A DNA stretch of 7,856 bases from NCBI GenBank assembly GCA_002731295.1, contig PCBE01000084.1, positions 1 to 7,856 of the forward strand. The letters run 5' to 3'. Made by a program: the position numbers and the translations under genes. Source of the stretch: Acidiferrobacteraceae bacterium (GTDB lineage Bacteria > Pseudomonadota > Gammaproteobacteria > Arenicellales > UBA868). Positions within the stretch are counted from its first letter, which is position 1. Each line of letters opens with the position of its first letter. Shown here piece by piece: positions 1 through 6,809 of the stretch. The notes under the pieces are model-generated. The model searched no databases. It had not been told where the DNA came from and saw only the letters and a list, made by a program, of their open reading frames with translations.

Positions 1-14
1 GCCGTTTTCACGGC
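1..14 (-). other. Small stem-loop downstream of dnaK
   Basis: A perfect 5-bp inverted repeat (GCCGT and ACGGC) with a 4-nt loop lies 14 nt past the dnaK stop codon and runs to the window edge. It could be the start of a terminator or attenuator between dnaK and the gene that follows, which is usually dnaJ. Any U-tract would lie outside the window, so it cannot be called a terminator. A stem this short may also be chance. Confidence 0.25.
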
Positions 15-28
15 GCCTGACAAAGTGA

Positions 29-1969
29 TCAGTTTTTATCTTTATCCTTTACCTCTTCGAATTCGGCGTCGACGACATCGTCTCCACCAGGACCTGAGGA
101 CCCCTCACCGCCATCGGGACCGTCCGGACCGGCCGTGGGATCTTGAGCTCCCTGCTCCTGATACATCTGCTCTGCCAACTTGTGACTGGCTTCCATCAGA
201 GCTGTTGTTTTCTCTTTGATCTGCTCGACGTCATCACCCGCTAGTACCTCTTCAAGTGACTTGATCGCTGATTCGATATTTTCCTTGTCACTTGCTTCGA
301 CCTTATCACCGGCTTCAGTAAGTGTCTTGCGAACCGTGTGAACCATCGCCTCCGCGTGATTGCGTGCATCTACCTGCTCACGAGCCTGTCGATCTTCTTC
401 GGCATGTGCTTCTGCATCCTGGACCATGCGTTCAACTTCTTCATCAGATAGACCAGAACCTGCCTTGATGACGATTTTGTTTTCCTTACCGGTCGCCTTG
501 TCTTTGGCTGAAACATTGAGAATGCCATTGGCGTCAATGTCAAAGGTGACTTCAATCTGTGGCATACCGCGAGGTGCCTGTGGGATATTCGTCAGATCGA
601 AGCGACCGAGTGACTTGTTGTGCTGGGCTATTTCCCGTTCACCCTGCAGAACATGGACCGTTACTGCTGTTTGGTTGTCATCTGCGGTCGAAAACACCTG
701 GTTTGCCTTGGTGGGTATGGTGGTGTTTTTGTCGATCAGCTTTGTCATCACCCCACCGAGGGTTTCGATTCCCAAGGACAACGGTGTGACATCCAGTAAC
801 AGTACATCCTTGACCTCACCGCCCAGTACGCCGCCTTGAATAGCGGCACCCACCGCAACGGCCTCGTCGGGATTCACATCCCGTCGGGGTTCGCGTCCAA
901 AGAAATCCTTAACTGCTTCCTGAACTTTTGGCATTCGAATCTGACCACCGACAAGAATAATTTCATCGATGTCTGAAGCGCTAAGACCGGCATCCTTTAA
1001 AGCAGTTTTACAAGGTTCGATAGTGCGAAGGATCAGCTCTTCTACCATCGCCTCAAGCTTCGCCCGACTGAGCTTCATATTCAGGTGCTTGGGTCCACTT
1101 TGATCTGCCGTGATATAGGGGAGGTTAACTTCGGTCTGAGTACTTGAAGACAACTCAATCTTGGCTTTCTCGGCTCCCTCTTTGAGGCGCTGCATTGCAA
1201 GTGGGTCGCCACGCAGATCCATGCCGTTGTCTTTCTTGAACTCGTCAGCGAGATAATCAATCAATCGGCGATCAAAATCTTCCCCACCGAGAAAAGTGTC
1301 GCCGTTGGTTGCCAGGACCTCGAACTGGTGCTCACCGTCGACATCTGCAATCTCGATAATGGATATATCAAATGTCCCACCGCCCAGATCGTACACCGCA
1401 ATCTTACGGTCTCCCTGCTGCTTTTCCATTCCATAAGCCAATGCAGCGGCGGTCGGCTCGTTGATGATTCGCTTGACTTCAAGACCAGCAATTTTGCCGG
1501 CATCCTTCGTCGCCTGACGCTGTGAATCATTAAAATAGGCCGGTACTGTTATGACTGCTTCCGTGACTTCGCTACCAAGATAATCCTCGGCAGTCTGCTT
1601 CATTTTCTGCAGTATGCGGGCGGAGATCTCCGGCGGCGCCAGTCTTTTTTCAGCAACTCCTACCCACGCATCGCCATTATCAGCCTTGACGATCGAATAA
1701 GGCATCAAGTCGATATCCCGTTGTACCAGTTGATCGTCGAATTTCCGTCCGACCAGGCGCTTTACAGCGAAAACCGTATTGTGGGGGTTGGTAACGGCCT
1801 GTCTCTTGGCAGACTGTCCGACCAGCACTTCACCGTCCTCCGCAAAAGCCACAACAGATGGCGTGGTTCGGTCGCCTTCACTGTTTTCGATAACCTTGGC
1901 CGTGCCGCTTTCCATAACTGCGACACAGGAGTTGGTTGTGCCCAGATCAATTCCGATAATATTTGTCAT
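29..1969 (-). CDS. dnaK: Molecular chaperone DnaK (Hsp70)
   Basis: Cytoplasmic ATP-dependent Hsp70 chaperone that binds exposed hydrophobic segments of client proteins, working with DnaJ and GrpE. The 646 residues are close to the E. coli length of 638. The N-terminal ATPase domain (about 1-385) opens with [10 protein letters not shown] and contains the phosphate motif DLGGGTFD near residue 194. The interdomain linker VLLL is at 389-392. The beta substrate-binding domain follows to about residue 505, then the helical lid. A Gly/Pro/Asp-rich disordered tail ends in the conserved [13 protein letters not shown]. The ATG is preceded by AGGGA at 6-nt spacing and gives an exact N-terminal alignment with the family. 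One oddity is residue 344: Ile (codon ATT) replaces the near-invariant Thr or Ser of the signature GGQTRMP. Third gene of hrcA-grpE-dnaK, with its own sigma-32-type promoter. Identification is certain. Confidence 0.99.
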   Translation of the reverse strand: MTNIIGIDLGTTNSCVAVMESGTAKVIENSEGDRTTPSVVAFAEDGEVLVGQSAKRQAVTNPHNTVFAVKRLVGRKFDDQLVQRDIDLMPYSIVKADNGDAWVGVAEKRLAPPEISARILQKMKQTAEDYLGSEVTEAVITVPAYFNDSQRQATKDAGKIAGLEVKRIINEPTAAALAYGMEKQQGDRKIAVYDLGGGTFDISIIEIADVDGEHQFEVLATNGDTFLGGEDFDRRLIDYLADEFKKDNGMDLRGDPLAMQRLKEGAEKAKIELSSSTQTEVNLPYITADQSGPKHLNMKLSRAKLEAMVEELILRTIEPCKTALKDAGLSASDIDEIILVGGQIRMPKVQEAVKDFFGREPRRDVNPDEAVAVGAAIQGGVLGGEVKDVLLLDVTPLSLGIETLGGVMTKLIDKNTTIPTKANQVFSTADDNQTAVTVHVLQGEREIAQHNKSLGRFDLTNIPQAPRGMPQIEVTFDIDANGILNVSAKDKATGKENKIVIKAGSGLSDEEVERMVQDAEAHAEEDRQAREQVDARNHAEAMVHTVRKTLTEAGDKVEASDKENIESAIKSLEEVLAGDDVEQIKEKTTALMEASHKLAEQMYQEQGAQDPTAGPDGPDGGEGSSGPGGDDVVDAEFEEVKDKDKN

Positions 1970-1975
1970 GCTATT

Positions 1976-1980
1976 TCCCT
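1976..1980 (-). promoter_or_regulatory. Ribosome binding site of dnaK
   Basis: AGGGA lies 6 nt upstream of the dnaK ATG and supports that start. It is the clearest Shine-Dalgarno sequence among the minus-strand genes in the window. Confidence 0.7.
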
Positions 1981-2017
1981 AAAAGTTCTTCTTGACGATC
2001 TTGGATCTATGTTCCAA

Positions 2018-2046
2018 AAATGGGGGTGGCTGGTCATTTTTTCAAC
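2018..2046 (-). promoter_or_regulatory. Sigma-32 (RpoH) heat-shock promoter of dnaK
   Basis: Reading the minus strand, GTTGAAA (2046-2040) matches six of seven positions of the sigma-32 -35 consensus CTTGAAA. CCCCATTT (2025-2018) is a perfect match to the -10 consensus CCCCATNT. The spacer is 14 nt, within the normal range. The predicted transcription start is near 2011, giving a leader of about 40 nt with the dnaK Shine-Dalgarno near its end. The -35 element contains the grpE stop codon TGA (2044-2042), so the promoter is built into the grpE/dnaK junction. It would let dnaK be made in excess over grpE during heat shock. The match is seen directly; its activity is inferred. Confidence 0.8.
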
Positions 2047-2767
2047 CTTTTCCTGCAGTTTCTCCGGGTAATTTTGCCACCAGCACCATCGCAGGTCGTA
2101 AAAGTCGGTTGTTGAGCGAGTAGCCTTTCTGAATAACTTTGCTCACACAATTGGGCGGAATGTCCTGTGACTCTTCCACGCTCATAGCCTGGTGTTGGTC
2201 CGGGTCCAACTTGTCGCCCACCTCGGGTTCAATCATTTGAACCGAAAAATTCGAAAAAACACTCTCCAGTTGCCTCAGAATCAGTTCCAGCCCCTCGCTG
2301 ACACCGCGATTACCCACCTCCGAACCCGACGGCTGATCAGCAGTCAAGGCCATTTCTAGACTGTCTTTCACAGTCAGAAGTTCCCGTATAAACCCCTCCA
2401 GGGCGAATTTACGCGCATTGGCGACCTCGGTCTCAGCCCGCTTGCGGATGTTGTCTACTTCCGCCTTAGCCCGCAGATAACTGTCTTGATATTCGGCAAC
2501 CTGATCAAGCAGCGCAGTAATTTGGGCCGCAGACTCTGCAGAGCCTTCTGCAGCCAATTCGGGGCTCTCCTCCGCTGGCGTACTCTGGGCGTCAGCCTCT
2601 GCAGCAGGCTCGGGTGTCGCTTGAACCCCACCGCTGGAGACGGCGCTGACGTCGGCGCCATCCTCGGTTCCGTCAGCCTGAGGTTTATTCAATTCCAGTT
2701 CATCAACGACCTCACTGGAAGCTATTTCATCGTTCTTCTGGGAATTGTCTTTGCCGGTTCTAGTCAT
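2042..2767 (-). CDS. grpE: Nucleotide exchange factor GrpE
   Basis: Cytoplasmic homodimeric co-chaperone that ejects ADP from DnaK and so resets its substrate cycle. The protein has 241 residues against 197 in E. coli. The excess is an acidic, Ala/Glu/Ser-rich, probably disordered N-terminus (about 1-80). A long helix for dimerisation and thermosensing follows (about 81-140), with the family segments AKAEVDNIRKRAE and FALEGFIREL. The C-terminal beta domain that contacts DnaK (about 178-232) includes LDPDQHQAMS and QKGYSLNNRLLRPAMV. A longer reading from a TTG at 2833 is possible but rejected: that codon lies between the -35 and -10 of the promoter, and the added 22 residues have no family resemblance. 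The ATG at 2767 lacks a strong Shine-Dalgarno at normal spacing; an AGGAG is about 24 nt upstream. Located between hrcA and dnaK, 72 nt before the dnaK ATG. Confidence 0.97.
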   Translation of the reverse strand: MTRTGKDNSQKNDEIASSEVVDELELNKPQADGTEDGADVSAVSSGGVQATPEPAAEADAQSTPAEESPELAAEGSAESAAQITALLDQVAEYQDSYLRAKAEVDNIRKRAETEVANARKFALEGFIRELLTVKDSLEMALTADQPSGSEVGNRGVSEGLELILRQLESVFSNFSVQMIEPEVGDKLDPDQHQAMSVEESQDIPPNCVSKVIQKGYSLNNRLLRPAMVLVAKLPGETAGKG

Positions 2768-2822
2768 GGTGAATTGGGTCTTGCGTGTTAGCTCCTGGAA
2801 ACAATATCGGTTCTGTGCATAA

Positions 2823-2850
2823 AACTGGGGCAATATTCTAATTTTTCAAG
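2823..2850 (-). promoter_or_regulatory. Sigma-32 (RpoH) heat-shock promoter of grpE
   Basis: On the minus strand CTTGAAA (2850-2844) is a perfect sigma-32 -35 element. CCCCAGTT (2830-2823) differs from the -10 consensus CCCCATNT at one position. The spacer is 13 nt, as in E. coli dnaK P1. The predicted start is near 2816, giving a leader of about 50 nt before the grpE ATG at 2767. This arrangement separates heat-shock transcription of grpE (and dnaK by read-through) from basal transcription through hrcA. It also rules out the TTG at 2833 as the grpE start. Confidence 0.82.
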
Positions 2851-2875
2851 GGCATGCCATGCATGCGTTGCCCTT
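2848..2875. repeat. Inverted repeat between hrcA and grpE
   Basis: Perfect 7-bp arms AAGGGCA (2848-2854) and TGCCCTT (2869-2875) flank a 14-nt centre that is itself rich in GCATGC/ATGCAT palindromes. One arm overlaps the first three bases of the grpE -35 element. In a transcript from hrcA it could fold, but what follows is GAAAAATTAG and not a U-tract, so it is not a standard intrinsic terminator. It may be an operator, a transcript-stability or processing hairpin, or chance. Confidence 0.4.
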
Positions 2876-2895
2876 GGGCCGGCTCGGATCGACCG

Positions 2896-3945
2896 CTAGT
2901 GAAGAGACTTAAGGGCAGTGCCCAGAAATCGGGCCGTGATATCAACGACGGGAATCACATCCTCATAAGACATACGCGTGGGGCCAACCACACCCAACAC
3001 ACCAATGCAGCGGCCATCTGATTCATAAGGTGCCGTGACAACACTACAATCCGTCAACGCGTTGTACCCTGATTCTTCTCCAATAAAAATAGATATTCCT
3101 CGTGCGTTCATACTCTTATCGAGCAACTGGAGAAGATCCTGCTTCGCTTTGAACGCATCGAAGATTTCCCGGAGTTTTTCAACTTGGTCGAAGTCCGGCA
3201 CGCTCATAAGATTGGTTTCACCGCTGACCACTACGCTGTCCGACGCGGTCTCATCGCCGAACAGTTCCTTGGCCATATTGACCGCAGTGCGCATTATTCG
3301 ATTCATCGAGATACTGTCATGTTCCATGTCCTGAACCAGTCGTCTGCGCACCTCATTGAGTGCGCGACCAGAAAAGCGGTCGTTAAAGAAGTTCGCTGCT
3401 TCGACGAGTTCTACGGGCGTATATTTTCGGTCGACAAAAAGTACGCGATTCTGAACGCGGCCGTCCTCGGTAACGAGGATCGCCAGAATTCTATCGTCAG
3501 CCAGCGGTAGAAACTCAATCTGGCGCAGATTCGCGTGCTCACCACCGGGCAGCAGAACCACACCGGCAAACTGAGTGATCTGGGAGAGTAGTTCCGATGC
3601 CATCGACATCAACTCGTCAGGGTCGCGAGCAGACGCGAGTCCGGAGTTGATTTCGTTGACCGAAGCCGCATCCAGTGGCTTAACTTTGAGCATAGTATCG
3701 ACAAAAACCCGGTAACCCAACTGTGTCGGCACTCGTCCAGACGAAGTATGCGGCGATCGGATCAGTCCAAGATCCTCAAGATCCGCCATGACATTGCGGA
3801 TTGTCGCGGCACTGAGTTCAAGCCCGGACTCACGTGAAAGGGTTCTCGAACCGACTGGCTCTCCATCGCTGATATAGCGTCTAACGAGCTCTCGCAGCAG
3901 AGTTTCAGCCCTGTCGCTGAGTTGAATTTCTGTTGCGGCTGTCAT
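2896..3945 (-). CDS. hrcA: Heat-inducible transcription repressor HrcA
   Basis: Dimeric DNA-binding repressor of chaperone genes. In characterised species it binds the CIRCE inverted repeat and depends on GroEL to fold. The 349 residues match the usual family length. An N-terminal winged helix-turn-helix has its recognition segment LSAATIRNVMADLEDLGLI at residues 44-62, followed by the wing SPHTSSGRVPTQLGYRVFVD (64-83). The rest is the GAF-like and dimerisation region, ending with the typical VVGPTRMSYEDVIPVVD. The ATG is fixed by an in-frame TAA a few codons upstream; its Shine-Dalgarno is poor. First gene of hrcA-grpE-dnaK and divergent from nadK. No canonical CIRCE (TTAGCACTC-N9-GAGTGCTAA) was found here, so its targets are probably elsewhere (groESL is usual) or use a diverged site. 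This combination of HrcA with RpoH promoters occurs in several proteobacteria but not in E. coli. Confidence 0.97.
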   Translation of the reverse strand: MTAATEIQLSDRAETLLRELVRRYISDGEPVGSRTLSRESGLELSAATIRNVMADLEDLGLIRSPHTSSGRVPTQLGYRVFVDTMLKVKPLDAASVNEINSGLASARDPDELMSMASELLSQITQFAGVVLLPGGEHANLRQIEFLPLADDRILAILVTEDGRVQNRVLFVDRKYTPVELVEAANFFNDRFSGRALNEVRRRLVQDMEHDSISMNRIMRTAVNMAKELFGDETASDSVVVSGETNLMSVPDFDQVEKLREIFDAFKAKQDLLQLLDKSMNARGISIFIGEESGYNALTDCSVVTAPYESDGRCIGVLGVVGPTRMSYEDVIPVVDITARFLGTALKSLH

Positions 3946-3986
3946 CTTAAATCGTCGAGTTTAGGCAGCAAATGAACTTGGAGGTA

Positions 3987-4010
3987 AAATCAGATCAATC
4001 AGCCTGATTT
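3987..4010. repeat. Inverted repeat in the hrcA leader (possible operator)
   Basis: Perfect 7-bp arms AAATCAG (3987-3993) and CTGATTT (4004-4010) flank a 10-nt spacer. It lies between the predicted hrcA start site near 4020 and the hrcA ATG. The architecture resembles CIRCE, which has 9-bp arms and a 9-nt spacer, but the sequence does not match. It is a candidate for autoregulation or for a divergent nadK/hrcA regulator; AT-rich chance pairing is also possible. Confidence 0.35.
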
Positions 4011-4026
4011 ATGGGCCTGCGCACGA

Positions 4027-4054
4027 ATCATACCATTGCCAGTTCCATACGCAA
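4027..4054 (-). promoter_or_regulatory. Sigma-70-type promoter of hrcA
   Basis: Reading the minus strand, TATGAT (4032-4027) matches five of six positions of the -10 consensus and is preceded by TGG, an extended -10. A weak -35, TTGCGT (4054-4049), lies 16 nt upstream. The predicted start near 4020 gives a leader of about 75 nt. This would supply basal transcription of hrcA and, by read-through, grpE and dnaK. The extended -10 makes up for the poor -35; the call is moderate. Confidence 0.5.
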
Positions 4055-4126
4055 TTACCTCAAACAAATGGCTCAGCCCATGACAATTCTTCGATCCACC
4101 CATTCACGGAAAAAAGGTCATCTGGT

Positions 4127-4987
4127 ATGCAAATTTCGTCCGTAGGACTATTCGGCCGCTATAAGGACCCCGATGTCAGCAGCGCGCTGGATGCTGTGCG
4201 GAAACACCTGGAAAATCGCGATATTTCGGTCTACATCGGAGACACGACTGCAGACAATATCACCGGCACACGGATCGAAGATTCCGGTCTGCCGGTGGGT
4301 GAGACGATAGACCTTGCGGTTGTCGTTGGAGGCGACGGCACCATGCTCCACGTCGCACGCGGTCTGGCATCATATGCTCTACCGATGATCGGTATTAATC
4401 TGGGGCGACTTGGGTTTCTGACAGACCTCTCTGCGGACCGAATGCACGAGGGCATGGACGAACTTCTCCGCGGTGAGTTCACCGTAGAGGAGCGAATCAT
4501 GCTGCAGGTTCAGATTTCAAATGGTAGAGACAACCTGAACGAAAGTGTTGCACTGAATGATGTCACCTTAAGTAAGGGCAACACCGGTCGCATGATCGAG
4601 TTCGATACCCACGTCAACTCTGAACCTCTTGGGCGAACCCGGGGCGATGGTGTGATTATTTCTACCCCGACAGGCTCAACGGCCTATGCACTTTCAGCCG
4701 GCGGTCCGATACTGCATCCGTTGCTGCCGGCAATCGTTTTTGCACCGATCTGCCCACACACCCTCGGACACCGGCCGATGGTGCTTGACGACAGCAGCAT
4801 CATTGAGCTGGAGATACTTGATCTGGCCGGTGCAGATGGCAATGTCTTTATCGATGGCCTCAAGCAGCTCGCGGTCTCGGGCAACGAGATTATTCGAATC
4901 AGCCGTGCGGAAACTGTGACCCGTATGGTCCGGATCAACAGCCATAATCATTTCACCACGCTTCGTTCCAAGCTTGGCTGGGGATAA
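4127..4987 (+). CDS. nadK: NAD kinase
   Basis: Cytoplasmic enzyme that phosphorylates NAD at the 2' hydroxyl to give NADP, the only de novo source of NADP. The 286 residues compare with 292 in E. coli. The catalytic GGDGT motif is at 68-72, after the strand DLAVVV. The substrate motif LNDVTL (the family NE/D motif) and the Gly-rich STPTGSTAYALSAGGP segment follow, then PHTLGHRP and the C-terminal TLRSKLGW. Asp-Gly-Leu (243-245) stands where most homologues have Asp-Gly-Gln. The protein stops one residue after KLGW and lacks the short E. coli tail. AAGG nine nt before the ATG serves as Shine-Dalgarno. Divergent from hrcA, with recN starting 18 nt after the stop, so the two are probably cotranscribed. 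No convincing sigma-70 promoter was found in the 181-nt divergent gap on this strand. Confidence 0.97.
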   Translation: MQISSVGLFGRYKDPDVSSALDAVRKHLENRDISVYIGDTTADNITGTRIEDSGLPVGETIDLAVVVGGDGTMLHVARGLASYALPMIGINLGRLGFLTDLSADRMHEGMDELLRGEFTVEERIMLQVQISNGRDNLNESVALNDVTLSKGNTGRMIEFDTHVNSEPLGRTRGDGVIISTPTGSTAYALSAGGPILHPLLPAIVFAPICPHTLGHRPMVLDDSSIIELEILDLAGADGNVFIDGLKQLAVSGNEIIRISRAETVTRMVRINSHNHFTTLRSKLGWG

Positions 4988-5005
4988 TCAGCAGCATTCA
5001 GCGTA

Positions 5006-6685
5006 ATGATCACCTGGATCGACGTTCGAGATTTTCTTATTGTCAGACACGTTGAAATCTCATTTGACGGTGGCCTCACCGTTATAACTGGAGAGACTGG
5101 CGCAGGGAAGTCGATCATTGTTGATGCGCTCACCATTCTGCTCGGTGATCGCACTTCCGGAGACATCATCCGACCGGGCTCAGAGCAATGCGAAGTACAG
5201 GCCGGCTTTGACCTCAGTAACAATCCCGCCGCGCAGCTATGGCTCGAGGGTCAAGAGATTGATATTGATGATTCTGAGTGCACACTGCGACGAATCGTAT
5301 CCCACAAGAAATCATCCCGGGGTTTTATCCAGGGTCGTCCAGTTCCGATCAGTTCATTGCGAGAGCTCGGTCAACTGCTGGTGGATGTTCACGGACAGCA
5401 CGAATACCACCAACTGCTCAAAAAAACAGTTCAACGCAAAACACTGGATGCGTTTGCCAGCACCCTCGATGAAGTTCACGCTCTGGAAATTTGTTTCGAC
5501 CAGCTAAGCACCGCTACAACTCACCTTGAAGAACTGCGCGCCAAAGCAGATGACTCAGCGCACCGAGAAGACTATCTACGTCATCAGGTGGATGAACTGA
5601 CTGCTCTTGCACCCGAACCGGATGAACTTGCATCACTGGACAGTGCACATTCACGACTGTCACACACCCGGGAATTGGCTGAAGGCACGTGGCAGGCTCT
5701 GCATGAACTTGAGGAGGGAGAAGACGACACAGTACTGGTGCTCCTTGGGCGTGTATCGGATCGTTTAGCAGAACTCAGCAAGTTTGACACCCGCCTGGCT
5801 AACAGTGCATCCCAGTTACAGGACATCACCACGCTTTTGAGCGATGCCGTAAACGACATTCGCCGCTGTCATGTTGACTATGAACTTGACCCCGAGGAAT
5901 TCCAGCGCCTTGACAGCCGGCTGACCCTACTTCACGACGCGGCAAGAAAATACAAGGTACGGCCAGAACAGTTACGCGACCTGCTCGAACGATTGTCAGG
6001 GGAACTCGAATCGATCACCACGGAGGAACAGCGAATATTAGAAGTCGAGCAGCAGATCTCGGCGCTGATAACCAACTATGACACCCTCGCCAGTCGTATC
6101 AGTCAGAGGCGTGCGCAATCGGCCGAAAAACTCGCGGATGCCGTAACTCGACAGTTAGCCGACCTGGGCCTGGAGCAGGCCAAATTTTCCGTTGATCTCA
6201 GCCCTATAGAAACAACAAGTCGCACACGCTACGGTGCAGAAAATGTGAACTTCGCGGTTAGGACCATTCCTGAGATGCCCTTTGCGCCTCTGGACCAGGT
6301 TGCATCCGGCGGTGAGTTGTCCCGGATCAGTCTCGCCATTCAAGTGGTCACAGCTCAGATCGACTCTGTACCCAGCTGCATTTATGATGAAGTCGATATC
6401 GGCATCGGTGGGCGGATTGCCGAGATCGTCGGCAGCAAACTCCGTCTGCTGGGTTCACAACGACAGATTTTGTGCATTACTCATCTGCCGCAAGTGGCCG
6501 TGCAGGGCCATGGGCACCTTCACGTCACCAAGACCGATGATGCTGAGGTTGAGATTTGTCCACTGGATCCAGCACTGCGAACAGACGAAATCGCACGTAT
6601 GCTCGGCGGTATTGAGATCACCCAGCAAACCCTTGCCCATGCCGAAGAAATGCTGCAACGGGTAACCGAATCATCACTGCACTGA
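5006..6685 (+). CDS. recN: DNA repair protein RecN
   Basis: SMC-like ATPase that acts in recombinational repair of double-strand breaks, holding broken DNA or sister chromatids together. The 559 residues compare with 553 in E. coli. The N-terminal half of the ATPase has Walker A GETGAGKS at 29-36, followed by the conserved SRGFIQGRPVP and LVDVHGQHEYHQLL segments. A central antiparallel coiled coil (about 150-370) is rich in Glu, Leu, Arg and Gln. The C-terminal half carries the ABC signature ASGGELSR (433-440), Walker B IYDEVDIG (459-466, Tyr where E. coli has Phe) and the H-loop THLPQV (492-497). The start aligns exactly with the E. coli N-terminus, although the Shine-Dalgarno is weak. In E. 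coli recN is strongly SOS-induced, but I see no CTGT-N8-ACAG LexA box upstream here, so expression probably comes from nadK. Confidence 0.98.
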   Translation: MITWIDVRDFLIVRHVEISFDGGLTVITGETGAGKSIIVDALTILLGDRTSGDIIRPGSEQCEVQAGFDLSNNPAAQLWLEGQEIDIDDSECTLRRIVSHKKSSRGFIQGRPVPISSLRELGQLLVDVHGQHEYHQLLKKTVQRKTLDAFASTLDEVHALEICFDQLSTATTHLEELRAKADDSAHREDYLRHQVDELTALAPEPDELASLDSAHSRLSHTRELAEGTWQALHELEEGEDDTVLVLLGRVSDRLAELSKFDTRLANSASQLQDITTLLSDAVNDIRRCHVDYELDPEEFQRLDSRLTLLHDAARKYKVRPEQLRDLLERLSGELESITTEEQRILEVEQQISALITNYDTLASRISQRRAQSAEKLADAVTRQLADLGLEQAKFSVDLSPIETTSRTRYGAENVNFAVRTIPEMPFAPLDQVASGGELSRISLAIQVVTAQIDSVPSCIYDEVDIGIGGRIAEIVGSKLRLLGSQRQILCITHLPQVAVQGHGHLHVTKTDDAEVEICPLDPALRTDEIARMLGGIEITQQTLAHAEEMLQRVTESSLH

Positions 6686-6756
6686 AGTAAGCTCGATTGA
6701 GAATAAGGAAGAGCTCGCTGGCGGTACAATCTCTGCTCGTGAGATCATAGGGTGCT

Positions 6757-6774
6757 ATCGGGTCTCGACCCGAT
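6757..6774. repeat. Perfect hairpin between recN and bamE
   Basis: ATCGGGT (6757-6763) and ACCCGAT (6768-6774) form a perfect 7-bp stem with a 4-nt CTCG loop. It sits in the 124-nt gap between the recN stop and the bamE start. No U-tract follows directly (TATCATCACC, then GTTTTAG), so it is a poor intrinsic terminator. It may be a leader structure of bamE mRNA, a stabilising 3' end for recN mRNA, or a regulator site. Nothing else in the gap can be called with confidence. Confidence 0.45.
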
Positions 6775-6809
6775 TATCATCACCGTTTTAGAGCCTGAGC
6801 CAGAACAGT

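Noticed and set aside
360..839. A 159-codon open frame antisense to dnaK, with several others inside dnaK, hrcA and recN
   Set aside because: They are shadows of strongly conserved genes on the opposite strand, have no recognisable domains, and their composition follows from the codon use of the real gene. Long antisense frames inside dnaK are a known artefact.
2768..2833. A 22-residue N-terminal extension of GrpE from a TTG
   Set aside because: The codon lies between the -35 and -10 of the sigma-32 promoter, so the main heat-shock transcript would not contain it, and the added residues do not resemble GrpE.
3729..3734. A CIRCE half-site GCACTC inside hrcA
   Set aside because: There is no matching GAGTGC at 9 nt and it lies within coding sequence; a single 6-mer is expected by chance.
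4036..4087. A sigma-70 promoter for nadK using TTGCCA or GACAAT
   Set aside because: TTGCCA (4036-4041) has no -10 at 16-18 nt, and GACAAT (4082-4087) has no -35 at the right spacing. The nadK promoter remains unassigned.
4900..5005. A LexA (SOS) box before recN
   Set aside because: A CTGT half-site occurs near 4914, but no ACAG partner lies at 8 nt; SOS control cannot be claimed from this sequence.
6697..6730. A sigma-70 promoter for bamE using TTGAGA and TACAAT
   Set aside because: The TACAAT (6725-6730) is a fair -10, but the only -35-like hexamer is 22 nt away, which is too far, and there is no extended -10.
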